Source: LMUY01 sp965199105 (GTDB taxonomy: Bacteria > Pseudomonadota > Alphaproteobacteria > Acetobacterales > Acetobacteraceae). From it: a stretch of DNA of 64,000 nt. Positions 1-8,230 of the stretch are shown here, piece by piece. Positions within the stretch are counted from its first letter, which is position 1; the number at the start of each line of letters is the position of its first letter. The notes under the pieces were generated by a model. It searched no databases, was not told the origin of the DNA, and was given only the letters and a program-made list of their open reading frames with translations. A program made the translations under genes and the position numbers. The stretch covers positions 434,001 to 498,000 of the forward strand of contig CBDAQO010000002.1 of assembly GCA_965199105.1 (NCBI GenBank). The letters run 5' to 3'.

Positions 1-112
1 TTTTTGGCGGCGAGGCACTTTCCCAGCGCATGGTCGCTCCGCGCTAACCTTTTGTTTGCTCTCATCTGCGATGCTGGCGTCAGTCCTTCCGTGGAGGACA
101 GTCGGAGACGCC

Positions 113-1045
113 ATGACCATCAGCTACGCCTATAGCAGGCCCGAGACCCAAGCGGCCGAACTCGCCAGCGCTGAAACGCTGCGCCTCATGCTGGACCACA
201 GTCCGGACGTGCTGGTGCTCGCCGGTGCGGACGCGAGCTGCCAGCACGCTTCGCCCGCCAGCGCCTGGGTCCTGGGCCGCACCCCCACCGAGCTAATCGG
301 GACGGATTTGCGTGATCTGGCTGTCGAGGCGGACCGTCCGGCCCTGAGCGACCTGTTCCGGCGGCTCAGCACGGGTGAACTCTCCGCCACCGCCGAGTTC
401 CGGGTGCAACATGCCGGCCAGCCCGGCTGGATGTGGGCGCTCGCCCGCCGCCTCCCTGCTGGCCAAGGCGCCGTGCTCTGCCTGCGGGACATCACGCTGC
501 GCAAGGAGGGCGAAGCCGTGATGGAGGAAGCCAACAGCCTGCTGCGCCATCGCGCCGCGACCGATACGGTGACCGGGCTGCTCAACCGGGACCACCTGGT
601 CGCCACCCTGGAGCGCGAACTCCGCCGCGCCCAGCGGGAACGGACCGACCTGGCCGTGCTGGCCGTTAGCCTGACCGAGTTCCGCCTGTTCACCGACCTA
701 TACGGCTGGGAAGCGGCGGACGAAGCGTTGCGCGCCGCGTCCCAAGCCATCGCGGCCGCGCTGCATCGCCCGGCTGACATCGCCGGCCGGCTGGATGGGG
801 ACGAGTTCGCCATCCTGCTGCCCTCCACTCAGGCGGATGGCGCCGGCTTGATCGCCGGCCGCATCGTGGCAGGGGTGGCCGCGCTGGCCATCCCGCATGC
901 CGGCACCCGAGCCGGCATGCTCAACGCCGTGGTCGGCACGGCCTTCGTCACACCTGGCTGCGACGTCTCCGGCCTGCTGCGCGAGGCTCACCGTGCCATG
1001 CGCGGCACCGGCGCCCCGCTTGTCGATCCCATCGCGGCTGGCTGA
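113..1045 (+). CDS. PAS domain protein with a degenerate GGDEF domain
   Basis: A 310-residue cytosolic signalling protein. A PAS fold occupies roughly residues 25-135 (LDHSPDVLVLAGADAS to the LCLRDITLR end strand), followed by a GGDEF-type nucleotidyl cyclase fold. The start at 113 is preferred over TTG at 56 because GGAG lies just upstream and the family-like sequence begins here. The signature reads DGDEF at residues 228-232, so the first glycine of GGDEF is aspartate. Diguanylate cyclase activity is therefore doubtful, although the rest of the loop (RLDGDEFAILLP) is normal. No EAL domain or membrane segment is seen. It converges on the next gene, with 7 bases between the two stops. Confidence 0.8.
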   Translation: MTISYAYSRPETQAAELASAETLRLMLDHSPDVLVLAGADASCQHASPASAWVLGRTPTELIGTDLRDLAVEADRPALSDLFRRLSTGELSATAEFRVQHAGQPGWMWALARRLPAGQGAVLCLRDITLRKEGEAVMEEANSLLRHRAATDTVTGLLNRDHLVATLERELRRAQRERTDLAVLAVSLTEFRLFTDLYGWEAADEALRAASQAIAAALHRPADIAGRLDGDEFAILLPSTQADGAGLIAGRIVAGVAALAIPHAGTRAGMLNAVVGTAFVTPGCDVSGLLREAHRAMRGTGAPLVDPIAAG

Positions 1046-1052
1046 CCCGGCG

Positions 1053-1688
1053 CTACCCGCCCAGCAGCCGCTGCCAGAACCCGGCGCGCGACTGCCGCCC
1101 ATGCGTCACGTGCGGCGAGCGCGCCGGGGGCCGCACTGCGCTGCTCAGCAGATGGCGACCGGTGTCACCCGCTTCGATCAGCCGGCGCTCGAACGCCAGG
1201 ATCGGCGCCACTGGGCTGGCCTCGGCGGCACCCAGGGCATCGAGCCGCCCTTGCGCCTCCGCCAGCAGCCCGGCGCGGCGCAGCACGTCGGCCGCGCGCA
1301 GCACCGCTTCGGGCGCGGTCAGCCCTTGCCAGGCCAGCGCCGCGCGGCGCCGCAGCTCTGCGCTCGGCTCGCCGGCATCCTCCGCCGCCCAGGCCGCTTG
1401 CAACACCGCCTCGCCCTCCGCCTCGCTGCCCCCCACCAGCGCCGCCCAGCGCAGGAAGGGCGAGCGCAGAGCCTGGTAACTAGCGCTGTGGACGATGTCT
1501 GCCGCATCGGCCGGCAGCGCTGACACGTCCGGCGCGCAGGCTCCGCAGCCCCGGCAGCGCTGCACCCAGCGCGGCAGGGTGGAGCGGGTGGGTTCGCCGG
1601 GTCGCCCGTCCAAGTCGGGGGCGCCCTCTGGCGGCGGCGCGCGGAACGGCGGCGGCGCGGGCGTTCCGCAAACGGCGCATTGGGGCAT
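1053..1688 (-). CDS. Conserved zinc-ribbon protein of unknown function
   Basis: A 211-residue protein. Its N-terminus carries CxxC at residues 4-7 and a second cysteine cluster, CxxCxxC, at 45-51, consistent with one zinc ribbon. The linker PDLDGRPGEPTRSTLPRWVQ resembles the N-terminal part of DUF2225-like proteins. The rest is alanine- and arginine-rich helix, possibly tetratricopeptide-like. It has no signal peptide or membrane segment. It is divergent from the DUF2891 gene at 1734, so both promoters must lie in the few tens of bases around 1689-1733. The zinc ribbon can be seen; the cellular role cannot be assigned. Confidence 0.7.
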   Translation of the reverse strand: MPQCAVCGTPAPPPFRAPPPEGAPDLDGRPGEPTRSTLPRWVQRCRGCGACAPDVSALPADAADIVHSASYQALRSPFLRWAALVGGSEAEGEAVLQAAWAAEDAGEPSAELRRRAALAWQGLTAPEAVLRAADVLRRAGLLAEAQGRLDALGAAEASPVAPILAFERRLIEAGDTGRHLLSSAVRPPARSPHVTHGRQSRAGFWQRLLGG

Positions 1689-1733
1689 GGGCTAAGGCTA
1701 GACTGCCGCGCCGCCGCTTGCCAGGGTAGCATC

Positions 1734-2723
1734 ATGCAGCGCCTCACCCCCGAACTGGCGTCCCGCTTCGCCCAGGCCGCGCTCGGCCATGTCGAACGCG
1801 AATACCCCAACAAGCTCGACCACGTGCTCCTGGGCGATGCCGACGCGCAAACGCCCAGCGCGCTGCACCCGCTGTTCTTCGGCAGTTTTGACTGGCATTC
1901 CTGCGTGCACGGCTACTGGTTGCTGGCCCGCCTGCTCGCGCTGCAGCCCGAATTGCCTGCGGCAGCCGCCATCCAGGCCTTGTTCACCCGCCGCATCACC
2001 CCTGCCGCGGTGGCCGCCGAAAGCGCCTACCTCGAGCGGTCCAGCTCGCGCGGGTTCGAGCGGCCTTACGGCTGGGCCTGGCTGCTGGCCTTGGCGCAAG
2101 CGCTGCCCGAGCCGCACGCCACCACGCTGCGCCCCCTCGCCACCGCGTTCGCCGCGCGCTTCCAGGCCTACCTCCCGAGCCTCACCTACCCGCTGCGCGC
2201 CGGCACCCATGGCAACACCGCGTTCGCCCTCGTCCTGGCGCTCACCCACCCCGACCCGGCGTTGCACTCCCTCATCCGCAGCCGCGCGCACCACTGGTTC
2301 GGCGCGGACCGCGACTGCCCGGGGTGGGAACCCTCAGGCGACGATTTCCTCTCCTCTGCCCTGATCGAAGCGCTGTGCATGGCGCACATCCTGCCCGGCA
2401 GCGCCTTTTCCGACTGGCTCGCCGGGTTCCTGCCCCGCCTGGAAGCGGGCGAACCGGCAGCGCTGTTCCGCCCCGCCACCGTCAGCGACCGCAGCGACGG
2501 CAAACTCGCCCATCTCGACGGCACCAATCTCTCCCGCGCCTGGTGCATGCGCGCCCTGGCGAACCGCGTTCCCAGCCTGGCCCCACCCCTGCTGCAAGCC
2601 GCCGACGCCCACATCGCCGCCAGCCTGCCGCACGTCACCGGCGATTACATGGGCGAACACTGGCTGGCGAGTTTCGCCCTGCTGGCGCTGGAGGGCCTGC
2701 CGGGTTCGGCCGCTTCCGGCTAG
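1734..2723 (+). CDS. DUF2891 family protein
   Basis: A 329-residue protein matching DUF2891 by its signature PNKLDHVLLG (about 25-34) and the HPLFFGSFDWHSCVHGYW block at 45-62. Family members look like alpha/alpha-barrel proteins of unknown activity; the conserved histidines and aspartate suggest a hydrolase or isomerase-like site, but that is inference. ATG at 1734 is chosen over the 18-codon-longer start at 1680, because the upstream extension overlaps the divergent zinc-ribbon gene and has no family resemblance. A repeat element begins 11 bases after the stop. Confidence 0.85.
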   Translation: MQRLTPELASRFAQAALGHVEREYPNKLDHVLLGDADAQTPSALHPLFFGSFDWHSCVHGYWLLARLLALQPELPAAAAIQALFTRRITPAAVAAESAYLERSSSRGFERPYGWAWLLALAQALPEPHATTLRPLATAFAARFQAYLPSLTYPLRAGTHGNTAFALVLALTHPDPALHSLIRSRAHHWFGADRDCPGWEPSGDDFLSSALIEALCMAHILPGSAFSDWLAGFLPRLEAGEPAALFRPATVSDRSDGKLAHLDGTNLSRAWCMRALANRVPSLAPPLLQAADAHIAASLPHVTGDYMGEHWLASFALLALEGLPGSAASG

Positions 2724-2733
2724 AGGTTGTTCC

Positions 2734-2838
2734 CTAGAGCAACCGCATCAAGTGACGTCACTTGATTGGTAAACATGCTCGCCAAAACAAGGAGCTAGAC
2801 CATGACCGGCGACTCTTTCTGAGCCGGTCTTGGTCTAG
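2734..2838. repeat. 105-bp CTAG-bounded palindromic repeat (copy C)
   Basis: The element begins CTAGAGC and ends GGTCTAG. Inside are a perfect 20-bp palindrome, ATCAAGTGACGTCACTTGAT at 2747-2766, and a 16-bp hairpin with one mismatch (2795-2810 against 2823-2838). Its size and CTAG ends match the two elements near 15.4 and 20.5 kb, but its interior differs from theirs. It lies between the converging DUF2891 gene and the secreted-protein gene. It encodes the last residues of the latter and could also act as a terminator. Confidence 0.6.
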
Positions 2839-3306
2839 CCAGTCCTGCACGAACGCACTCAGCGTGGCGTGGTCCGTGTGGTGGTAAGCCTCGTAGCTTG
2901 CCTGCAGCTCGAACGTGCCCGCGGCATCAATCGACATCGCCGGCATCGGCCCGGCCTGATACGCACACCGGTAGGCCTTGATCTTGGCCATGATCGCCTG
3001 CCTGGCCTGCGCGTCCTGGCACATCGACTGGAGCACCACGAGCGGCACCGAGCACAAATCCGGCGCCGGGCTGGGATCGCTGAGCGAGTCGGTGTCCCCG
3101 ACCTTGTCGGCCGCGACGAAGGTCGGCCAATCAAAGCTCGCGGCAAAGCTCGTGCCGCAGATGTCGCTGGCGTTTTTGGCGGCTTTCACCAGTTGGCCGT
3201 CCCCGGCGCTCATGGTCTGCCGCTGCTTCAGCGTCTGCGCCCGGCCAACGCCAGGAGACGCCAGCAGCACGAGGGCGGAGAGGCCAACCACGACGTGACG
3301 AAGCAT
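2758..3306 (-). CDS. Secreted protein of unknown function, C-terminus formed by a repeat
   Basis: A 182-residue protein with a clear Sec signal peptide (MLRHVVVGLSALVLLASPGVGRAQ, cleavage near residue 23-24). Four cysteines at 50, 85, 96 and 114 could form disulfides in the periplasm. ATG at 3306 is chosen because it opens the signal peptide; the 25 residues upstream look non-coding. Residues 157-182, including RLRKSRRSWSSSLFWRACLP, are encoded inside the CTAG-bounded repeat, so the natural C-terminus was probably replaced when the element inserted. I recognise no family. Confidence 0.6.
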   Translation of the reverse strand: MLRHVVVGLSALVLLASPGVGRAQTLKQRQTMSAGDGQLVKAAKNASDICGTSFAASFDWPTFVAADKVGDTDSLSDPSPAPDLCSVPLVVLQSMCQDAQARQAIMAKIKAYRCAYQAGPMPAMSIDAAGTFELQASYEAYHHTDHATLSAFVQDWLDQDRLRKSRRSWSSSLFWRACLPIK

Positions 3307-3394
3307 GATTCGCAAGCACCGATTTGTTGCGCGCGGTTTCTCCCGATCCAACCCGTTCGGCAAACCCGACCCAAGTCTCAAGCCTCGCTGCGGG

Positions 3395-4981
3395 CTACAC
3401 CCGCGCCACGTTCCAGAAGATCGAGAACCCCTTCAGCATGCCCTGCAACGACGTGGCTGCAGCGACCGGGGACAGCACCTGGCCGAGCGGGATGTAAGGC
3501 ACGTCCTGCAACGCCTGGACCTGGATCGCCGCCGCGATCGTCTTCTGCTCCGCCTCGGTGGTCGCGTTCAGCCATTGCGTGCGCAGTGCCTCGAGCTTCG
3601 GGGCGGTCGGCCAGCCGCGCCCGGCGAGCTTGCCGTTGCCGCGCAGCGAGGAGTTCACCGCCGGGTTCAGCATGTCGAGCCCCGACCAATAGGTGTGGAA
3701 CACGCTCCAGCCGCCCTTATCCACCCCCTCCATGTTGGCCAGGCGCTGCAACAGGCTGCCCCAATCCGTCGCCTGCACCTCGACCGCGAGCCCGGTCTGC
3801 TTCAGCAGATCGGCGCCCACTTCGCCGATGGCCTTCAGGATGGGGAAATCGCTCGGGATCGGCAGCACCACGCGCTCGCCGTGGTAGCCCGAGGCGGCCA
3901 CCGCGCGGCGTACCGCGTCCATGTCGCGCGGGCCGGTCAGCACCGCCATGCCGGCCTCGCTCGCCATCGGCGTGCCGGGGCAGAACATGCCGACGCCGGT
4001 GCGGGTGGCGCCTGGCGTGTCCCCCGCGGCGGCCTGCACGAAGTCGGCCTGGTCCACCGCACCCAGCAGCGCCCGGCGCAACGCCACGTTGTCGAACGGC
4101 GGTTGCAGCTGGTTGAACCGCATGACGCCGATGTAGCCGGTCGGGTCCTGCTGCGTGATGGCGAGCTTGGGGCTCTGGCGCAGCAACGGCAGCAGGTCGA
4201 AGTCCGGGTTCTCCCACCAGTCCATCTCGCCGCGCTGCATCGCCGCCGCGGCCGTGGCCGAGTCGGGCAGCACGTGCCACTCCACCCGGTCGAAATGCGC
4301 CAGCTTCGGCCCGGCGGTGAAGTCGGCGGTGCCTTGCGGCCGCGGCACATACTCCTCGAACCTGCGATAGGCCGTCAGCGACCCGGCGACGCGCTCGCTG
4401 GCCACGAAGCGGAACGGGCCGCTGCCGACCATCTCCGTCACCTGCTTGAACGGGTCCGTCTCGGCCAGGCGCTGCGGCATGATGGCGCAGATGTTGGAGC
4501 CAGCCTTGCCCAGCGCCGCCGTCAGCAACGGGAAAGGCTGCTTCAGGCGGAACCGGATGGTGCGGTCGTCGGGCGCCGACAGCTCGTCCGTCACCGCCAT
4601 CAGGGTCTGGCCGAAACTGTCTCGCACGCCCCAGCGCCGGATGCTGGCCACGCAGTCACGCGCGAGCACGGGGGTGCCGTCGTGGAAGCGCAGGCCGTCG
4701 CGCAGCGTGAGCGTCCACTGCAGGCCGTCCGCCGTCACGGTGTCGCCGTCCACCATCTGCGGCTGCGGCTGGAAGTGGCCGTCGGTGCCGTAGAGGGTGT
4801 CGAACACCATCAGGCCGTGGTTGCGGGTGACGTAGCCTTGCGTCCAGATCGGGTCCAGCACCGCCAGGTCGCTCTGCGGGATGAAGCGCAGGGTGCGCGC
4901 CGCCTGCGCGCGGGCGATGGCGGGTGCGGCGAGTGCGGCGGCTCCCGCGGCGAGCAGCGTGCGCCGGTCGAGCCGCATCAT
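3395..4981 (-). CDS. Family 5 periplasmic substrate-binding protein of an ABC transporter
   Basis: A 528-residue solute-binding protein of the DppA/OppA class. A twin-arginine-like signal (RRTLLAAGAAALAAPAIARA) is followed by the family start RTLRFIPQSDLAVLDP and a C-terminal lobe with typical YIPLGQ. The start ATG at 4981 overlaps the stop of the upstream aminotransferase as ATGA, indicating coupled translation. The reading frame continues open upstream, but that part is a shadow of the aminotransferase gene. No permease or ATPase gene is in the window. The neighbours suggest an amine-containing ligand; the family more often binds peptides, so the ligand is uncertain. Confidence 0.9.
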   Translation of the reverse strand: MMRLDRRTLLAAGAAALAAPAIARAQAARTLRFIPQSDLAVLDPIWTQGYVTRNHGLMVFDTLYGTDGHFQPQPQMVDGDTVTADGLQWTLTLRDGLRFHDGTPVLARDCVASIRRWGVRDSFGQTLMAVTDELSAPDDRTIRFRLKQPFPLLTAALGKAGSNICAIMPQRLAETDPFKQVTEMVGSGPFRFVASERVAGSLTAYRRFEEYVPRPQGTADFTAGPKLAHFDRVEWHVLPDSATAAAAMQRGEMDWWENPDFDLLPLLRQSPKLAITQQDPTGYIGVMRFNQLQPPFDNVALRRALLGAVDQADFVQAAAGDTPGATRTGVGMFCPGTPMASEAGMAVLTGPRDMDAVRRAVAASGYHGERVVLPIPSDFPILKAIGEVGADLLKQTGLAVEVQATDWGSLLQRLANMEGVDKGGWSVFHTYWSGLDMLNPAVNSSLRGNGKLAGRGWPTAPKLEALRTQWLNATTEAEQKTIAAAIQVQALQDVPYIPLGQVLSPVAAATSLQGMLKGFSIFWNVARV

Positions 4982-6384
4982 TCGGCGGCCCGGCGTTGCG
5001 GCGCCAGCAGGCCATGCCGCTCGGCCTCCGCCAGCCCGGCGTCGAGCGCCGCGCCCAGCCCGTCCATCAATTCGGCCACCTCCGCATGGCTGATGATCAG
5101 CGGCGGGCAGAGGTATACCGCTTCCGGCGTGGCGCGCACGATGACGCCGTGCTGCATCGCACTGGCCTGGATTAGCGGCCCAATGCCGGCGGCTGGCGGC
5201 AGCGGCGCTTTGGTGGCCTTGTCCGCCACCAGTTGCAGCGCGCCGATCAGCCCCACGCCGCGGGCTTGCCCGACCAGGGGATGCTCGGCGAACGCGCGCA
5301 GCCGGGCCTGGAAGTGCGGCGCGACCGCCTGCACCATGCCCACGATGTCCCGCTCCTCGTAGATGCGCAGCGTCTCCACCGCCACGGCCGCCGCCATCGG
5401 GTGCCCGGCATAGGTCACGCCATGGGCAAAGTTGCCCAGCTTGCGGCTCTGCGCCTGCAGCGCCTCGGCGATCGCCCCGCTGATCACCGTGGCAGAGATC
5501 GGCACGTAGGCGGAAGACAGCGCCTTGGCGACGGTCATGATGTCGGGCGTGATGGCGAACGTGTCGCAGCCGAACATCGCCCCGGTGCGGCCGAACCCGC
5601 AGATCACCTCGTCGGCGATCATCAGGATGTCGTAGCGGTGCAGGATCTCCTGCACCTTCTCGAAGTAGCCGGCCGGCGGCACGATCACGCCGCCGCCGCC
5701 GTTCACCGGCTCCGCGATGAAGGCGCCGATGGTGTCCGGGTTCTCGCGCAGGATGAGGCGCTCGAGGTTGCCGGTGATCCGCTCGACGAACGCGGCCTCG
5801 GACTCGCCGGGCAGGCCGTAGAGGTAGTGGCTGGGGCAGTCGGTGCGCAGCACGCCGCCGAGCGGCAGGTCCCAGTCCAGGTGGTTGCCGGGTTGCCCGG
5901 TCATGCTGGCCGCGTAGATGGTGACGCCGTGATAGCCCCGCACGCGGGCGATGATCTTCTTCTTGCGCGGCTTGCCGATGGCGTTGTGGTAGTACCACAC
6001 GAGCTTGGCCGCCTGGTCGTTGGCCTCCGAGCCGGAGTTGGCGAACAGCACCTTGGCCAGCCCGCCGGGCACGATGCGCAGCAGCCGCTCCGCCAGCTCG
6101 ATCGAGGGCTCGTTCGAGCGGCCGTTGAAGATGTGGTAGGACGGCAGCGCCTGCATCTGCCGGGTCGCCGCGTCCACCAGGCGCTGCTCGCTGAAGCCAA
6201 GCGAGGTGCACCACAGGCCGGCCATGCCCTCGAGGTAGCGTTTGCCGGCGTCGTCATACACATACACGCCCTCGCCGCGCACCATGATGGTGGGGCCGGC
6301 CGCCATGTGCTGGTCGAGATTGGTGTAGGGGTGGATCAGCGCCGCCGTGTCGCGGGCGTGCGAGGAATTGGGCAGGGTGGGCAT
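4978..6384 (-). CDS. Class III PLP-dependent omega-aminotransferase
   Basis: A 468-residue fold-type I aminotransferase, close in pattern to putrescine/omega-amino acid:pyruvate transaminases. Landmarks are the phosphate-binding NSGSEAND (116-123), YHG at 151-153, the cofactor aspartate D258 in MIADEVICGFGRTG, and the Schiff-base lysine K287 in TVAKALSSAYVPI. GGAG sits 7 bases before the ATG. It follows the acetylpolyamine deacetylase gene and overlaps the binding-protein gene by ATGA. A plausible task is transamination of free diamines released by the deacetylase, but the substrate is not readable from sequence. Confidence 0.92.
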   Translation of the reverse strand: MPTLPNSSHARDTAALIHPYTNLDQHMAAGPTIMVRGEGVYVYDDAGKRYLEGMAGLWCTSLGFSEQRLVDAATRQMQALPSYHIFNGRSNEPSIELAERLLRIVPGGLAKVLFANSGSEANDQAAKLVWYYHNAIGKPRKKKIIARVRGYHGVTIYAASMTGQPGNHLDWDLPLGGVLRTDCPSHYLYGLPGESEAAFVERITGNLERLILRENPDTIGAFIAEPVNGGGGVIVPPAGYFEKVQEILHRYDILMIADEVICGFGRTGAMFGCDTFAITPDIMTVAKALSSAYVPISATVISGAIAEALQAQSRKLGNFAHGVTYAGHPMAAAVAVETLRIYEERDIVGMVQAVAPHFQARLRAFAEHPLVGQARGVGLIGALQLVADKATKAPLPPAAGIGPLIQASAMQHGVIVRATPEAVYLCPPLIISHAEVAELMDGLGAALDAGLAEAERHGLLAPQRRAAE

Positions 6385-6425
6385 GCCGGGTCTCCGTGCT
6401 TGCTAATGCTGTTGAAGCGGGGGGA

Positions 6426-7460
6426 TCAGCCGGGCCGGGCGGCCAGGAAACCGGCGAGGAACCGGGCCAGGTTGGTGCGCAACGCGTCGATCGCGTAGCC
6501 GCCCTCCTGGATGATGACCATGGGCAGGCCGAGCGCGCCGATCTCGCCCCCGATGGCGCCGAACCCCGCCGTGGTGACCCGCATCAGGTCGGACGGGTCG
6601 TCCTTGAACGGGTCGAGCCCGAGCGAGACCACCACCGCCTCCGCCGCGAACGCCTGCACCGCAGCGATGGCGGTGCGCAGGGCGACGAGGAACGCCGCGT
6701 CCTCGGTGCCGAGCGGCAGCGGCAGGTTGAGCGTGGCGCCGGCCCCGTCGCCCGCGCCGGCTTCGTCGGCATAACCGGCATACCAGGGGTAGGCCCGGTT
6801 CGGGTCGGCGTGGATCGAGACAAACTGCACGTCGGGGCGATGGTAGAAGATGCCCTGGGTGCCGTTGCCGTGGTGCACGTCCACGTCTAGCACGCTGACC
6901 CGGGCGAACCGCCGCCGCAGGTGCTGCGCCGCCACCGCCGCGTTGTTGACGTAGCAGAACCCGCCCGCGAGGTCGGCATAGGCATGGTGGCCGGGCGGGC
7001 GGCAGAGCGCGTAGGCCTCGCCGGCCCCCTGGGCGACTGCCTCGGCCGCGGCCACGGCACAGTCGGCGGAGGATTGGATGGAGCGCCAGGTCTGCGGCCC
7101 GAGTGGCACCGAGTTGCCGGACAGGTAGTAGCCGAGCTGGCCGGCGAACCCCTGCGGCCGCCGGCTCATGTGGCGCATCGCATAGCATTGCGGCACCGCC
7201 ATCGGCCCTGCTGGCCCGGGCTCCTGCAGCCATTGCTCGTGCGCCGTCTGCAGAAAGGCGAGGTAGGCCGGGTCGTGCACGGCCTCGAGCGGCGGCAGGC
7301 CGAAGCGGCGCGGCTCGAGCACGGGGTGGCCGCCGTCATGCAGGGCGGCCAGCAGCTCGGTGGCGCGCTGTGGCGACTCCCGCGCGGCCACGAACACGCC
7401 GCGCGAGACGTATTGCTCTGGATCATGCAGCCGATTGTCGTCCGAGTAGACGGCGAACAC
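6426..7460 (-). CDS. Acetylpolyamine amidohydrolase / histone deacetylase-fold enzyme
   Basis: A 344-residue zinc hydrolase of the arginase/deacetylase superfamily. The sequence shows the catalytic histidine pair in CRPPGHHA (H158-H159), zinc ligands D194 and H196 in LDVDVHHGNGTQ and D283 in SLGLDPFKDDP, and the transition-state tyrosine Y322 in QEGGY. Bacterial members of this length usually remove acetyl groups from acetylpolyamines. The start is GTG at 7460 with GAGGTG just upstream. It is the first gene of a three-gene leftward operon with an aminotransferase and a binding protein, which favours a polyamine role over a protein-deacetylase role. Confidence 0.9.
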   Translation of the reverse strand: MFAVYSDDNRLHDPEQYVSRGVFVAARESPQRATELLAALHDGGHPVLEPRRFGLPPLEAVHDPAYLAFLQTAHEQWLQEPGPAGPMAVPQCYAMRHMSRRPQGFAGQLGYYLSGNSVPLGPQTWRSIQSSADCAVAAAEAVAQGAGEAYALCRPPGHHAYADLAGGFCYVNNAAVAAQHLRRRFARVSVLDVDVHHGNGTQGIFYHRPDVQFVSIHADPNRAYPWYAGYADEAGAGDGAGATLNLPLPLGTEDAAFLVALRTAIAAVQAFAAEAVVVSLGLDPFKDDPSDLMRVTTAGFGAIGGEIGALGLPMVIIQEGGYAIDALRTNLARFLAGFLAARPG

Positions 7461-7520
7461 AGTCCACCTCGCTTTCCCAAGCTCGCCATCCGACCTTGCA
7501 ACTTGCTTGCCACGAGTCGC

Positions 7521-8225
7521 CTAGCCCGCCGCCTCCACGACCACACCCAGCCCTGCCAGCAGCGCGTGTTGCTGCCCGGCGTCGATCCGCAGCCGGGCGT
7601 AGCTCGCCAGCTCGGCCAGGTTGAGCCCGCTCAGCTCCGCCCCGCGCAAATCCGCCGCGTCGAGCTTGGCGCCTGCCAGCACCGCCTGGAACAGATCGCA
7701 GTCCCGCAACACCGCGCCCGACAGGTCGGCGCCGCTGAGGTCGGCCTCGCGGAAGCGGCTGCCGGTCAGGTCGCAGCCCGGCAGCCGGACGTCGCTCAGA
7801 TCGGCCAGCGCGAAGTTGCAATGGCGCAAGCTGGCCCGGGTCGCCACCAGCTTGCGGCTGTAGGCGTGGCTGAAATCGACCTTGGCGAAGCGGGCGCCGC
7901 GCAGTTGGCAGCCATCCAGCTCCAGCTCGAACAGGTCGCAGCGCTCGAACTGCGCCAACGACAGGTCGCAGCCGCTGAACCGGGCGCGGCGCAGGTCACA
8001 GAGCACGAAGCTGCACCCGGCCGCGTCCGCGCCTTTGCCGACGAACTGGCATTGCTCGAACCGGGCGCCCGCCAAGGCCGCGTGGGACAGGCGGGCGCCG
8101 GCGAAGTTGCAGTGGCGGAAGCGCGCTTCCTCGCCGGCCAGCTCGCCCCAGTCGATCGCCGGCAGATCGGCACCCTCGACCGCGCTGCCCCGCGCCAACG
8201 CCGCCGCGAGCTCGGCCTGCGTCAT
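7521..8225 (-). CDS. Pentapeptide-repeat protein
   Basis: A 234-residue protein dominated by A(D/N)LxX five-residue repeats from about residue 35 to 220 (examples: ADLSGADLSGAVLRDCDLFQ, ADLRGAELSGLNL). These fold as a right-handed quadrilateral beta helix. The many cysteines and phenylalanines at repeat positions (HCNFAGARLSHAALAGARFE) are normal for the family. Some members mimic DNA and protect gyrase; nothing here identifies such a target. Five bases separate its start from the stop of the LysE exporter gene upstream, so the two are probably cotranscribed. Confidence 0.88.
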   Translation of the reverse strand: MTQAELAAALARGSAVEGADLPAIDWGELAGEEARFRHCNFAGARLSHAALAGARFEQCQFVGKGADAAGCSFVLCDLRRARFSGCDLSLAQFERCDLFELELDGCQLRGARFAKVDFSHAYSRKLVATRASLRHCNFALADLSDVRLPGCDLTGSRFREADLSGADLSGAVLRDCDLFQAVLAGAKLDAADLRGAELSGLNLAELASYARLRIDAGQQHALLAGLGVVVEAAG

Positions 8226-8230
8226 GGCGG

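Noticed and set aside
3305..5362. Long plus-strand open frame opposite the binding-protein gene
   Set aside because: Arginine-, histidine- and glutamine-rich shadow of high-GC coding DNA; the minus strand encodes a clear family 5 binding protein.
3395..6214. Fused 939-residue protein across two genes
   Set aside because: The upstream part is another frame of the aminotransferase; the ATGA overlap and signal peptide at 4981 mark the real start.
5233..6498. 421-codon plus-strand frame opposite the aminotransferase
   Set aside because: Low-complexity antisense composition; the minus strand has a complete class III aminotransferase.
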